A DNA stretch of 64,000 nt from Neoarius graeffei. Taxonomy: Eukaryota; Chordata; Actinopteri; Siluriformes; Ariidae. Location of the stretch: contig NC_083587.1 of assembly GCF_027579695.1 (NCBI RefSeq), forward strand, positions 44,135,732 to 44,199,731. The letters run 5' to 3'. Below, piece by piece: positions 44,598 through 55,936 of the stretch; positions within the stretch are counted from its first letter, which is position 1; each line of letters starts with the position of its first letter. The notes under the pieces are model-generated. The model saw nothing but the letters and a program-made list of their open reading frames with translations, was not told where the DNA came from and searched no databases. The position numbers and the translations under genes are program-made.

Positions 44598-47222
44598 TAG
44601 TACAGCAGATAACTATAAAAATCGTTCAGATGGTGAAACAAGCATGAAATTTGGCACAGATTGTCTCCAGGACCTGCTCTTTTCAAAAAAGGCGTTGGCC
44701 ACATGAAAATCCAAGATGGTGACCATTTTTCAAGATGGCCGACATCTGTGGTTGAAAGTGATTGGATGAGGTTACATAATGGACAAAGTATGCAGAATTT
44801 TTGAGCTCAACTCCATGGATTTAGGTGATAAGTTGCTGCATACAGGTAATTTTAGTTACAGAAAGTGTTGCTTGGGAAATATCCAAGATGGCGTCCAAAA
44901 TGGCGGCCACAAATGGTAAACTTAATACCTCAGCAACTAATTCAGATAGAGACACGATTTTTTGATCCAATGATGTGTTTTAATCAAGGAAGTTTATTAA
45001 TATGTTATTCAAGCCAAACTGGCCATGACATGGGTCAAGACAGCATCGAAGTTGGCCACCAAAAATACCATAGGGTAAAATATTTTGGTCATACAAACAG
45101 TAACCATAGGAAAGATATCATGTATACCTGGATTCAAGACACTGAACATGGGCATGTTACTGTGCTTGTTTTGGCTATATAATATATAAACACAAAAAAT
45201 TGTACCATAATATTTAAAAAATACAAAAATAAAGAAAAAAATTGAGATATAAAAAAAAAAGAGATTTAAACTTCACACTTGCAACTGCACAAAGCTGTGC
45301 AGGTAAGACCCAGCTTGTAGCATTTGCACCTGCCACGACAGCCTGCTTTGCAGCCACACTTGGTTAGCTGTTGGCAACTCTTGGCTATGGGAGAGTTGGC
45401 TGTCCAGAAAACCTGCCATGCTTCACCTGACTTCTGCCATCCCCAGTCAGCAGGACTCTCTGGTTCTGGCTGACATTGGGTTGCTTGGCCCCACACACAA
45501 CCAGCCTGGTAAGCAGCACACTTTGTATGTTGAAGCAGAGCTGCTTTGGTTGGTGGAATGGCCTCATAGGGCCTTTGTTTCCTTGCAAACATGTAAAACC
45601 TGGCCTCATCCACAGTGGCAGCAGTGCTGGACCTGTTATACATGAGTATGACAAACTTCTCCAGGATCTGCAGGTCACCCTCTTCTACTGTGAGAGGGTA
45701 CTGACTCAGTTTGGAGAATACAGGGGAGGCCTCAGGACAGATGTCCCACGTTTGCCAAGCCGTCTTCTTGCCCTTGTTCCTGAAGGCTGAGACGGTGTCA
45801 CAGCCTGTGAAGGCATGAAAGAACAAGATGCCAGAGATCTTTTCCTGGCTCATATGTTTACACGTCATGGATGCTGATCCATCGCAAGCTCTGGCCTTGG
45901 CCAAATGCCACCCAAAGGTACTCCAACCCCAGACTCTGAAGTATGTGGAAGACACTCAGTGCAATGATGACAATATCTGTGTCATTTGCCTTGATCACAA
46001 TGGCTTTGCTCCCATGTACCACAAGTGGTATTTTGCCATGTTTTGTCTGAGTGTGGCTTCTATGCCACCACCTTCATCCAGCCTTGCTGGGTCCATGATC
46101 AATGGCATTTCATGGAGCTCACTGAACACAGGCATGTTCCTCGCCAGCATACTGTAGCCATCATGTTCTGGGACATGGTGACTTGGAGATGTCAAGTTCT
46201 CACCTCTTTTGACAAAGGCAACATAAATTCCAGTTTGTTTTTCTGTTTGCAGTAATAGAATTGGAATCTGCCATGATTTCACTTTCTGATTAAGGCCGAG
46301 GGGCTATCCTTTTACCACCTTAACCAAATTGTGCACACATTACTGTATGGGATTCAACTTGGTTCGGTCACCCCACACCTAGTCCGATCATTCATCCAGT
46401 GCCATTTAAGTCCTGTGTGATCTGTACACCATCCGGGTAAGTACATGACTAATCATGTACAGCCCCCTTACCCTTGGCTCGGCTCTCCTGCGCTGGCACA
46501 TCTTGTCAATTCAGGTGCGGCTATCTAACTAGTATCTAATAGCTATAAAACTAATGTTTACTAACTAATTGATATGGGGCTGTTAGAAAGCATTTGGGAC
46601 ACTAAGCTATACTACAACTACTAGTCTAATACTATAGGATTAGTAAAGCTAGATCAGCAGACACTGAACCCCATGCTGAGTTACACAGCAGTGACTGTCA
46701 CCAGTGTGCCCTGGTTGTGTGCCGACATTCACTCTTTTTAAAATTGATTTTCCCCCACCATTCTTTATTGATTTTTTTTTTCTATTATCTTATTGTCACT
46801 AAGATATGTTTTACGGGATATGAAATCATGCAAGCCAAGATCCACTCCCTAATTTTTTTTTTTGCTTGATTTGGCTTTATTTGTCAAAGAAATATCATTG
46901 TTTTCATTGTGCGGCAGCCATTTTGGCTACCATATTTGATGCTATATTACACTGTGATGGTAACAGAAAATATGTTTCACAAAATGAGCTTATAAGGGCA
47001 AAAAAATACTAAAAGAGCAAATACATGGAAAAATATTACACGAAGAACCTAAACTTGTCACTCACCAGCAGCCATCTTGAAAAATGGCCGCCATTTTGAA
47101 TTTTTTGTGTGGCCAATGCCCTATTTAGAAAGACAGGACTCTGAAGAGTATCTGTGCCAAATTTGATGTTTGTTTCACCATCTGAATGATTTTAATGAAA
47201 TATGCAGTTATCCGCTGCACTA
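44598..47222 (-). mobile_element. TIR element with a HAFTGCDT/CXC protein relic, internally deleted, 2.6 kb
   Basis: The two ends, about 150 bp each, are inverted copies. TAGTRCAGCRGATAACT is followed by ATCGTTCAGATGGTGAAACA (left) or its ATCATTCAGATGGTGAAACA counterpart (right), then AAATTTGGCACAGAT, GGCCACA and TTTTTCAAGATGGC. TGA occurs just outside both ends (44595-44597, 47223-47225), a possible 3-bp duplication; TA is an alternative reading. Subterminal AAGATGGCGGCC-type motifs are clustered at both sides. The protein relic on the minus strand is listed separately. The middle of the gene is missing. Confidence 0.7.
45266..46282 (-). pseudogene. HAFTGCDT-motif protein with C-terminal CXC Cys cluster, deleted in the middle
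   Basis: An N-terminal piece (46282-45999) reads ARNMPVFSELHEMPLIMDPA then RLDEGGGIEATLRQNMAKYH. A C-terminal piece (45955-45266, 229 codons, open) contains FFHAFTGCDTVSAFRNKGKK at about residues 45-64, RPYEAIPPTKAALLQHTKCA, and ends in a Cys-rich module (CGCKAGCRGRCKCYKLGLTC, CTALCSCKCEV) like the CXC repeat of tesmin/TSO1 proteins. Proteins with this order are widespread as uncharacterised, multi-copy genes in fish, corals and other animals; I recall no assigned catalytic activity. The GCDT..G.GK block resembles the GCD stretch of FEN/XPG-type nucleases (inference). The region between the pieces is deleted. Confidence 0.6.
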
Positions 47223-48005
47223 TGACCCAAAACACACTGCTAACACAACAAAAGGCTTCATCAGGGGGGAAAAACTGGAAGGTTTTAGACCAAAGCTGTG
47301 TTCACATATATACCGGTACAGTTTAGTGCATCTGTCCACACTAGCGAGAAATGTTTGCGGTTTTCTTTCACGGTAGTTGAAATGCGCGTGCGCGAAATGT
47401 TTCCGTGGTTACCGAGTAACTTCCTTCCGAGAATATGGCGGATGAAACGCGTGTGTGCTTTTTGTTGTCAATGTAGAGTCTGTATTTCTGGTGGTCATTT
47501 ATTCAGTCAAATCGTATAAAACGCACGAGGCAGTTGAGAAAGAAACAAACGAATCTCCGTTCTTCAGTATTTTATTCAGCAAAGACATCGATTGAGGTGC
47601 GAGACTTTGCGCATTATATTTGCATCGATACAGAACCGCTTCATCTGTCCACACTACAGTGAAGCACTACAGTACCGATACTGTACCGGTACGAAACCCA
47701 TACGTTTGTGGGTTTCGTACTGATAGTTATACCGCTACAGTACCGGTATAGTTGCTAGTGTGGACAGGTGTTGCGGTACGAAAGTAGTACCGTATCGGTA
47801 CAAAATCCCTAGTGTGGACAGGGTACTAGGACAGTCACCAGACCTTCAATAAACTAAGCATGCTTTTCACCTCCTGAGGAGGAAACACTTGGAAAAGCAT
47901 AAAGAATAATGCAACAGTTTGATGTCAGTGGGTTACTGGCTCGATGCAAGAAAGAGCCTTGAAGAGTTCATACCTCAAGGGGTTTGAGCTGTTTTGGTGG
48001 CACAC
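47215..48005 (+). mobile_element. Tc1-like relic, split by a MITE
   Basis: Before the MITE the translation gives DPKHTANTTKGFIRG (second catalytic D region), and after it GQSPDL (third) and a tail with CNSL and SVGYWLDARKS. No termini are seen. Confidence 0.6.
47282..47826. mobile_element. MITE of the CTGTCCACACTAG type
   Basis: Inverted ends share GTCCACACTAG (47333 and inverse near 47810), and repeats of TACCGGTACAGT and its inverse (47312, 47683, 47740) fill the subterminal parts. Its removal joins the two halves of the Tc1 relic. Confidence 0.6.
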
Positions 48006-48290
48006 AGGATCAACACTGTGTTTACAAGACAATAAAATATCCAGCACAAAAGGTAACAAGACTCACAAATCAGTAAGATTATTGGATACATTTATTCAGT
48101 TAAATTTCTTACTATAAAGTTTGAAAGATGATAAATAAATAGGCATGACGTATCCAAACCTTTCTACAAAAGAAAAGAAGGCTGTATCTTCATGCTGTAG
48201 ATGAAGGCGCAAGTCTCAAAGTAAATCAGTCTCTCCCACACCAAACAAAAAAATGTTAGACAAAACAGTGTAATATGATAAATGAATAAC

Positions 48291-48551
48291 CTATGAGTCC
48301 GTAATTTTTGTACTCAGTTGGGCTCTCTCTTCTCTGTACCCTTTTAGAAGTTGGTTAACCAGGTTCAGTTCACTGTTACGTTTCACAGGATACAAGGGGG
48401 GGAATGGATTGCCCTTATACTCCAGAACAGCCATAGCAGCACGGTCCAGGTTCTCCCTGTTTGGAAGACGGGCCATGAGTGTATATCCATGGGACTGGTG
48501 TTCGAACCTCGGAGCAAGTACTTTGAAAAGCTTAGGAATCAGATCTTTCTC
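48291..48551 (-). CDS. mrpl17: mitochondrial ribosomal protein L17, exon 3
   Basis: After TTTTTCCAG| at 48552, the exon encodes [20 protein letters not shown] then [20 protein letters not shown] and [12 protein letters not shown], and ends TKITDS with TAG at 48293-48291. It closely tracks human MRPL17 ([30 protein letters not shown]). The protein is part of the large subunit of the mitochondrial ribosome (bL17m), near the peptide exit tunnel. A minus-strand AATAAA lies about 195 bp downstream (48097-48092), a likely poly(A) signal. The last ~30 residues diverge most, as in other species. Confidence 0.95.
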   Translation of the reverse strand, partial: EKDLIPKLFKVLAPRFEHQSHGYTLMARLPNRENLDRAAMAVLEYKGNPFPPLYPVKRNSELNLVNQLLKGYREERAQLSTKITDS

Positions 48552-48726
48552 CTGGAAAAATAAATGTATTAAATCCATTAAAACTTATTGTATACTTTTC
48601 AAGTAACATTTCTACGCTCTACAATGCAGCAGTTCCCCAAAGGCAAGATTCTCCCATGTGTGCAAAAAAAAAAAAAGCATGCAAATATGGGGTTTTCAGT
48701 CTCTGCATATTCTCCCATTCACTTAA

Positions 48727-49570
48727 AGTGCACGAGCTTTGTACGGTTTCAGTGCACAGCCTGTGTAGACCAAGCGTTCCCATTTCTCTCTCATTGTCCG
48801 GTCTTTTGGGAAACGATGAGTACTAATCCCATCAAGACTGGTGTTGCTACACCCTCCTACAATACATCTCATATCATCTCTAGATACTTTATCCTGTTCT
48901 ACAGGGTCGCAGGCAAGCTGGAGCCTATCCCAGCTGACTACGGGCGAAAGGCGGGGTACACCCTGGACAAGTCGCCAGGTCATCACAGGGCTGACACATA
49001 GACACAGACAACCGTTCACACCTACGGTCAATTTAGAGTCACCAGTTAACCTAACCTGCATATCTTTGGACTGTGGGGGCAAACTGGAGGAAACCCACGC
49101 GGACATGGGGAGAACATGCAAACGCCACACAGAAAGGCCCTCGTCAGCCACGGGGCTCGAACCCGGACCTTCTTGCTGTGAGGCGACAGCGCTAACCACT
49201 ACACCACCGTGCCACCCATGATACATCTGTTAACCATTTTAATAATTAGGCGATAACGAAGAAATTTGCAGGAAACCACCAGGTCGTTTTCTCATAAACA
49301 AACCAGCGCTGACATAGGATTCAGAGGGAGGTATCCTGCACGTGACGTCACGCAAATCAACGTTTGCCAGAAAATCCAAATGCCAAGTTTTTTCAGAGGC
49401 GGACCAATTCACCTCAAATGGCTTGATTTCAACTGAATTTTTCTGGTATTGCGCAAGGTAAAAAAAAAATTGCAAAAAATGCAAAAATGTGACAGATATT
49501 TGACCAAAGTTTAATACAAGATAGGTGAATTACATTGATCTTGCTCCTGAATTTACTTGTGATATGCACT
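48727..49570 (+). mobile_element. Kolobok-like element (THAP, TTAA), with nested SINE
   Basis: TTAA borders both ends (48723-48726, 49571-49574); the ends are AGTGCACGAGC and GTGATATGCACT. On the minus strand a THAP finger start is readable: NRCIVGGCSNTSLDGISTHR (its first codons cut off by the SINE), then FPKDRTMREKWERLVYTG. THAP plus TTAA is the signature of Kolobok elements. The SINE at 48870-49220 splits the exon. No catalytic domain, so non-autonomous. Confidence 0.75.
48870..49220 (-). repeat. DANA-like SINE in the Kolobok element
   Basis: Minus-strand SINE, flanked by ATACATCT (48862-48869, 49221-49228). It lacks ~15 bp in the GCTCCGGTTT region compared with other copies. Confidence 0.9.
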
Positions 49571-49574
49571 TTAA

Positions 49575-50320
49575 GTCAGTGATTTACAGTACACACCATG
49601 AAGGCAGTTAGATATAGCAGGTGGAACAAACCCAAAATCTGAGCATTAACACCATTTATGCACATTTTGCCCTTGACTTGACTTTTTTTTTCCATGTATG
49701 TGCTTCTGAGGGCTGCAGTAAATCAAGCACCACCACATGGCGAAAAACCATACTGCCTTTTAAGTCAGTGGTAGGCCTACTTTTAACATTACTGTACAAA
49801 GCTTACAAATGCCAGCATTTTAAACTACAATAACCTATTATGTTAAACAGGGAAAAATAAAAAATTAAAATCCACATCACATGGTGTTGTACACAAACCT
49901 GGTAAATAATTAGAATACTTAGAATAGAATAAAACATGTATTAAGAGGAGTAGAGAACCAACCTTTTGGTATGCCTTAACAATCCTAAATCAAAATGCCT
50001 GCTATATGTTTGTGCTCCTGAGAAAGGGGGGGGAACGGACAAGAGCTCGTCAAGCGCAAAGAAGATGGTCACGAGTATTCTAGCCTCGTCTGGATAAACT
50101 GGGGCACGATGATGCGCAGCGCGTCCAGCCATCATCCACCTGTACAGACTCCTGAACGAACAGCTTTCCAACCACATTAAATCATTCGCACAGGGCCAGA
50201 ATGTGTCATGTGATGTATTTACTTTACTGTTGGGTTTATGTCATACATAGAAACTAACGCCTTCCTTCGATGCAATTCGCAACCCAGCTAAGCTCTCCCT
50301 TTGCATTTATTTTCAAAATC
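49575..50320. other. no gene seen (mrpl17 intron 2)
   Basis: Intronic sequence with no recognisable repeat or gene. Confidence 0.4.
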
Positions 50321-50333
50321 AGAGTCTGGCCCG

Positions 50334-50700
50334 GGCGGCACGGTGGTGTAGTGGTTAGCGCTGTCGCCTCACAGCAAGAAGGTCCGGGTTCGAGCCCCGT
50401 GGCCGGCGAAGGCCTTTCTGTGTGGAGTTTGCATGTTCTCCCCGTGTCCGCGTGGGTTTCCTCCGGGTGCTCCGGTTTCCCCCACAGTCCAAAGACATGC
50501 AGGTTAGGTTAACTGGTGACTCTAAATTGACCGTAGGTGTGAATGTGAGTGTGAATGGTTGTCTATGTGTCAGCCCTGTGATGACCTGGCGACTTGTCCA
50601 GGGTGTACCCCGCCTTTCGCCCGTAGTCAGCTGGGATAGGCTCCAGCTTGCCTGCGACCCTGTAGAAGGATAAAGCGGCTACAGATAATGAGATGAGATG
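50334..50700 (+). repeat. DANA-like SINE, full length
   Basis: GGCGGCACGGTGGTGTAGTG to the GATGAGATG tail; flanked by the 13-bp direct repeat AGAGTCTGGCCCG (50321-50333, 50701-50713). Intron 2 of mrpl17. Confidence 0.95.
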
Positions 50701-51026
50701 AGAGTCTGGCCCGTGGTTTGAACGGATTTCAATGACATCCACATGGTAAATGCAGAAGTCTACGTTCCCGTTTCCCCAACAGCCAAAATACATGAGGTTG
50801 CGACTCAGTCTACTGCTATTTTAAATAAATCACGCCTTTCATGAGGCCACCTTCATTCTGAAGTTAAGTGTTGAGGGGTTGATTGGCACGTTACTGAAAG
50901 TATGCAAAAAAAAAAATGTGAATGGGAGAATGGCGCCCAAATTTATTATGTTTAAGTTCCACTTTGTGCAAGCGTCAAATGCTTTGTGCAAGCAGATAAA
51001 GTGAACAATAAATAAGCAGTACTTAC

Positions 51027-51095
51027 CGTAAGCCAAAAATCTGCCATTTCCATTGACTTTTTATTAGTATCTCCTTTTTTGGCATAGTCAATTAA
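51027..51095 (-). CDS. mrpl17: mitochondrial ribosomal protein L17, exon 2
   Basis: 69 nt between TGTTGCCAG| and ACG|GTAAGTAC, coding for LIDYAKKGDTNKKSMEMADF then WLT. Human MRPL17 has [23 protein letters not shown] at the same place. Both junctions are phase 0 and join exon 1 (ends AEK) to exon 3 (starts EKD). Confidence 0.95.
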
Positions 51096-51326
51096 CTGGC
51101 AACACAGAGAGAGAGAGAGAGAGAAAAGCAACATTTAACCCACAACAATCAAAGATTTCAAATTTTACTATACAATAGTTTGTTTCAGTCCACAATTTAG
51201 ATTTTTTTTTGTCAAGTCCTGTTCCAAGTGTGTTAACATTTAGTATAACAGCACTGGGACATTTCACTGTTTCGATCACTCCATTTGTCTGTGTTCGTGA
51301 CATAAAATTACAATTCTTGTAATAGT

Positions 51327-51614
51327 TCGAGCCCCGTGGCCGACGAGGGCCTTTCTGTGTGGAGTTTGCATGTTCTCCCTGTGTCCGCGTGGGTTTCCTC
51401 CGGGTGCTCCGGTTTCCCCCACAGTCCAAAGACATGCAGGTTAGGTTAACTGGTGACTCTAAATTGACCGTAGGTGCGAGTGTGAATGGTTGCAATAACC
51501 TGGCGACTTGTCCAGGGTGTACCCCGACTCTCGCCCATAGTCAGCTGGGATAGGCTCCAGCTTGTCCACAGCCCTGTAGTTCAGGATAAGCTGCTATAGA
51601 TAATGGATGGATGT
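51327..51614 (+). repeat. DANA-like SINE, 5'-truncated
   Basis: Begins inside the B box (TTCGAGCCCCGTGG) and ends GATAATGGATGGATG. It has a deletion in the middle and a different tail unit (GGAT), so it is an older or divergent subfamily. Confidence 0.85.
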
Positions 51615-51761
51615 TTCAACATAAAAATATACTATAATAAAAATATACTTTAAAAAAAAAAAAAGTATCTCCGGTACAATGAGTGCAGTTTTATAGGAAA
51701 TGAGCTGTAGGTTTTACTGAGCATCTTACAGAACCAGCCACAGTTCTTCTGGACACTTTGG

Positions 51762-52788
51762 CTACGTTCACACTGCAGGCTGAAGTGACTCAAATCCGAT
51801 CTTTTCGCCCATATGTGACCTGTATCCGATCTTTTATTGACAATATGAACGACACAGATCCGATTTTTTCAAATCCGACCCAGGCCGTTTGGATATGTGG
51901 TGCTAATTCCGATTCCTATCCGCTCTTTTCATATGCGACTTCAGTCTGAACCGCCAGGTCGCATTCATCCGACTTACACGTCATCAACAAGCCACAAACG
52001 TCACTATTCTGCGCTGAAGTAGGCGGCGGGTCTCTCAAAAAAAGTTACAACAACATGGCGCATAATCACGGGCGCAGATAGAGGGTGGGACGAGTCATAT
52101 TTAAATTCACCTCGTTCGGTCCCCCCCACTTATAGGGAGGAAAAAACGTCTATGCTGTCTTTCTTTGCATAAGGCAAACCTCACGGAAAAATCAAAAGAC
52201 TAATTACCATTCGGTTTATTGAGGTGCACAGCAGTGTATACATATAGTTGCAACAATTCACATAAAACAAAACAAAGACTGATATTCGGTTGGTTGAGCT
52301 GCGCAGACTGCACAGGTTGCGAGCTCGAGCTTGGTTGCTATGGTTACTAACAACAAGTTTGACAGGCATGTTGGGGTTGGTTTGCTGGCAGCTTTGTCCC
52401 CCCCCAGTTCAAAAAACGTATCTGCGCCCCTGCGCATGACATCAATGCGAGGGACGCTTCGGGCTGTGAAGGTTCTGAATCTTCTCAATGGAAGGACGCA
52501 GAGGTTAGGGAGCTGATTTCCATTTGGGGGGATACAGCTATTCAAGCTAGATTGGATGAGTCATACCGCAACCGGGCGGTTTTACTTCCGTAAACACTGG
52601 CCATGCTCACTGCGTGTGACGTCGTCGTATCCTGCAATGCGCATGCGGAACACTTTTAGGTCGCTTTTCGTTCATACTGAGGATCACATACAAGTCGCAT
52701 ATATTTGTTAATGTGAACGACCTCACAAAAAAATCGGATTTCACAAAAAAATCGGAATTGAGCATTAAGCCTTGCAGTGTGAACGTAT
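51762..52788. mobile_element. MITE of the ACGTTCACACTGCAGG type, interrupted
   Basis: Left CTACGTTCACACTGCAGGC and right GCCTTGCAGTGTGAACGTA are inverse. Subterminal AAATCCGAT motifs (51790, 51858) are mirrored by ATCGGATTT (52733). A hAT-like element lies inside (52067-52432). Confidence 0.75.
52067..52432. mobile_element. hAT-like MITE, 366 bp, nested
   Basis: Ends CACGGGCGCAGATA and TATCTGCGCCCCTG are inverse; the flanks CGCATAAT and CGCATGAC are an 8-bp duplication with two differences. Confidence 0.65.
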
Positions 52789-54318
52789 CTTTTGTCACAC
52801 TCGCTTCTTCATTTTGCACCAAAACCCAATAGCCTTCACTGTGTTTTTTTTTTTAATCTGAAAAGCATATTCCTTATGGAATATGCTGCTCAGATACAAA
52901 AAATTTTTCTGGAACATTTTAATTTTGTGCTGGAAAACGAACTCGAAAATGTTTTTGTACTGACTCGATAATGCAGAAGTCATAAAATAGAAAATCTATA
53001 ACAAAGTTTGTAAGAATAAAATAGGGGGCCTAAGACTTTTGCACAGTACTCAAGCCTTTCAATTACATGAAACCTGTGACAGATGACGTTGTAGGCGCCC
53101 AAATTAAAAAGGCGCCCTATTTAAGGTGAAGCGCCCAAAATATGCTACCAAAAGTAAAAAAAAATAAATAAACTTGGCTGTATAAAACCCAATGTCTTGA
53201 CTTTCTTCTTTAAAAACACTGAAATTAGCATGCATTTCTCATAATTGATGTGAAATCGGCACCATTCCCCCATTCCCATGCTGTTCCGGGTTCGTCGAGC
53301 TAGCCGTAAGCCTCGCGCAGAGCACGAATTCTCCATCAACGGCGATCGGCACGACACGATTTCGTGGAGGAGCGAGACTCGCGTACCAATGACCAGAGCG
53401 GGATTTTCACATTAGGTAAAGCTTCTTTCTTCTTCTTTTATATTGTTTTATGGCGGTTGGCAAACAGCTTTTAGGTGCATTACCGCCACCTTCTGGACTG
53501 GAGTGTGAACCAGAATGTTTACTCCCTTATTGCGCTAAATTCTCCTAACAATTCCTGTATCATTTAAAAACCTAAAAATAGCCCGATATCCCACATTAAC
53601 TGACCTCAACTGCAATATCTCTCTGATACCTACTGTCATATGATTTAACTCAGGTAAAAGACCAAATAAAAGAGCTATTCAGGGCACAACTGTGTGTATT
53701 TAAGATACAGCTTGCATCTTAAATCCACACAGTTGTGTAAGCGCGGGTGGAATCAGTGACTTGGAGCTTGGTCCTCTTGTTGACGATAGTCTTAGACACT
53801 GGCCTTTCATTTAAACTAAGATCTTTTACCCGACTACATACTGTAAATTGCGCTGCCGATTCTTGTGATGTGACTGAAAAACCTTTTGTGTCGCAGGTCT
53901 GCTACAGGTTCGTCTCTTTGATGGCAACAACGCAGAACTTGCTTTTTCATTCCCAGGCTCCTCTCCTCCAGGCTCTCCTCAGGCCCCAACACATCTTTTA
54001 AATACTAACTAACTGTATTCTAATTATTTTTGTCATGTACATCAAGAGGGATTAATGCTGTAAACATTTTGCAATAAAGGTAAAAATAACATTCATAGAT
54101 TTCTTTATTTATTCATAACTTTGTAGCTAAAAAGGCAGCAGGTTTAAAGATCATAGGCAAAGGTTTTCAGTTTATGCACATTTGAAACTTTATATGTTAA
54201 AAAACCCTCTGTAATTTTCTTCAGGTCCCAAGAAGTATTGTTAATAAGTAATAATTAAAATAAGTTAGTGTGGATCACGGCGAATTTCTGCTTGGCAATT
54301 TTCGTGACCACTCGGCGC
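52789..54318. other. no gene seen (mrpl17 intron 1)
   Basis: Includes a short dispersed repeat at about 53448-53530 (GGTGCATTACCGCCACCTTC) and a weak palindrome CACAGTTGTGT / ACACAGTTGTG (53685-53735). No frame here is convincing. Confidence 0.4.
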
Positions 54319-54423
54319 GTGACGTCATTCAAGACAAACAAATCGTCTGAGTTGAGTCCGTTTATTTGCGTTGCCGTTCGGCTTGAGTGCAGACGTGCAT
54401 TCGGGAGTTTCCAAAGAAAAACC

Positions 54424-54750
54424 ATGCCTTATTGTGCAGTGAACTGTAACAACAGGACCAGTTCAGGAAGAAGTTTTTATCTTTTTCCGAAAGAGGAGAA
54501 GAGGCGGAGAGAGTGGATTGTATGCGTGAAGTGAGAGGGTTGGCAGCCGGGTAAATGCACCACTCTGTGCTCCGATCACTTCGACGATGATTCATTTTTG
54601 AAGAATCCCCATCTGTTGGAGAGTTTAGGTGTCAGTGTCGGACAGAGAAGGCTCAAACCTGACGCTGTTCCGACAAAATTCGAACACAAAATCAAGCAGT
54701 CAAAGAATAAACGGTGCAGCAACGCTCAAGCAAAAAGGAGAAGATTGGAG
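54424..54750 (+). pseudogene. THAP-domain exon with one in-frame stop
   Basis: ATG 54424 gives MPYCAVNCNNRTSSGRSFYL with Cys4 and Cys8, then WIVCVK, a TGA, and after it WQPGKCTTLCSDHFDDDSFL with the C-x2-H pair, then RRLKPDAVPTKFEHK, the AVPT motif that ends THAP fingers. It stops at TTGGAG|GTAAAC, a donor. The stop at 54532 sits where the family usually has Arg (CGA to TGA), a CpG decay. THAP fingers occur in P and Kolobok transposases and in host regulators. Confidence 0.75.
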
Positions 54751-54998
54751 GTAAACATCTTTACCTTTTTCATTTAAATGCTCAGTAGCTGAAGAAAAAA
54801 AAAATCATTGATAGACGAGATGAGATGTCAGGCCCGATATATTGACACTGGGAAATGCCACGGATGGCAGGCTAATGTGGCCTACCGGCACACTGTCCAG
54901 TAATCGTTACCTATATCCACTAGGGAGGGCGGTTTAATTATTTTTCAAAAGGGCTCTTAGTTAGTATTACGACGAAAGTAAGAATTTATCATAATTAC

Positions 54999-55147
54999 CA
55001 GGATAAATCGTTTGGGCGCAAGTCTTGTTGAGGTCCGGCGTCACCGCGATCAGAGTCGGCAGAGTCGCTGTCCGATTCCGAGGCTGCACGGTCAAACCAG
55101 TGAGCCACATTCACCGACTGCTTCGCAAGGGCCATAGGTTCATACAT
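54999..55147 (-). pseudogene. P2X7-like N-terminal exon of a mobile-element gene
   Basis: From ATG 55147: MYEPMALAKQSVNVAHWFDR, an acidic Ser-rich run (ASESDSDSADSD), and LRPNDLSW, ending at TCCTG|GTAATT. Fish genomes hold many multi-copy proteins with an YxFEP start, an acidic middle and a WCxC-type cysteine domain related to the P2X7 intracellular tail. This exon would end just before that domain. The match is by pattern only. Confidence 0.4.
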
Positions 55148-55312
55148 ATGGTTTCACCTCTCGATATTTAATTTGGAGAGTTCCTACTTCAAAAGTCGCT
55201 ATCGCTTTCAGACATTTTACACAACCTCTCACGACCAGAGTCCGTACACGTGTGCTCGGTTTGCAAGTAAACACAGAATTGCTCCCAGTCTGTTTGGCTT
55301 GAATGACGTCAC

Positions 55313-55910
55313 AACAACGGTCCCCTGGCGGTGAAAGTGCGCATAAGTGAGATGTAAGGCCAAACAAAAAAGATACCCTGTTTCCGGTTACCCGACAGAC
55401 CCCCCCTGGGCCTTTCCGACCCCCTCTCAGTCTACAAAATGTTCATGCGATGCACATAGCATGATTGTCCCTGATCATAGACCAACGTCCGTATGTTATG
55501 CATAGCGTGAGTGTCTCTCGCATCATAAACGGCCGATTGTACGCACACGCGTGATTACCTCTAACAGGAAGCAACGAAAGTGGCGGTGGTTTGTGTGCTG
55601 AAAGACGCGTGTCTTGCACATCGCAAGCCCAGTCTTAAACAAATTGTCGTTAGAAAGAGAGACATTTAAAAGACATTAAAGATTTGTTAGCTTGTACCAG
55701 TAGTTCTAGAGTAAATATAGAAATAATCTACACGAAGCATCGGCTGACACACCGACAACAAACAGCACTCACTGTGTTGCTGTCAGAGTTTGAGTACTCT
55801 TGCGGGGGCACCAGTAATACCCCCCGAACACTTTCTTGCCTCAGTTTGTGGTGTCAGAATGTCTCTCTGTCTGTGTTAAACCAGGTCTGAGAAAAAGATT
55901 TAAAACAGTC
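55313..55910. other. no gene seen (mrpl17 intron 1)
   Basis: Nothing recognised. Two related segments (TTCATGCGATGCACATAGCA at 55442, ATGTTATGCATAGCGTGAGT at 55493) suggest an old local duplication. Confidence 0.35.
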
Positions 55911-55936
55911 TGTGGCAGCAGGGGCGTGGCCAAACA

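Larger units (their letters stand above)
54319..55312. mobile_element. candidate element with inverted ends, THAP exon and P2X7-like exon facing each other
   Basis: GTGACGTCATTCAAG (54319-54333) and its inverse (55298-55312) are followed inward by CAAACA on both sides (21 of 22 match). Between them a THAP exon runs to the right (54424-54750) and a second exon runs to the left (55147-54999). Both end at donors that point into each other, so a central part holding the later exons must be missing. True termini and target duplication are not seen. Confidence 0.45.

Noticed and set aside
48723-49226. 167-codon open frame on minus
   Set aside because: A chance fusion of SINE sequence with a real THAP fragment; only the THAP part is meaningful.
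53747-54001. Short frame resembling a secreted peptide (hydrophobic start)
   Set aside because: The frame opens with GTG, not ATG, and has no cysteine pattern or splice support.
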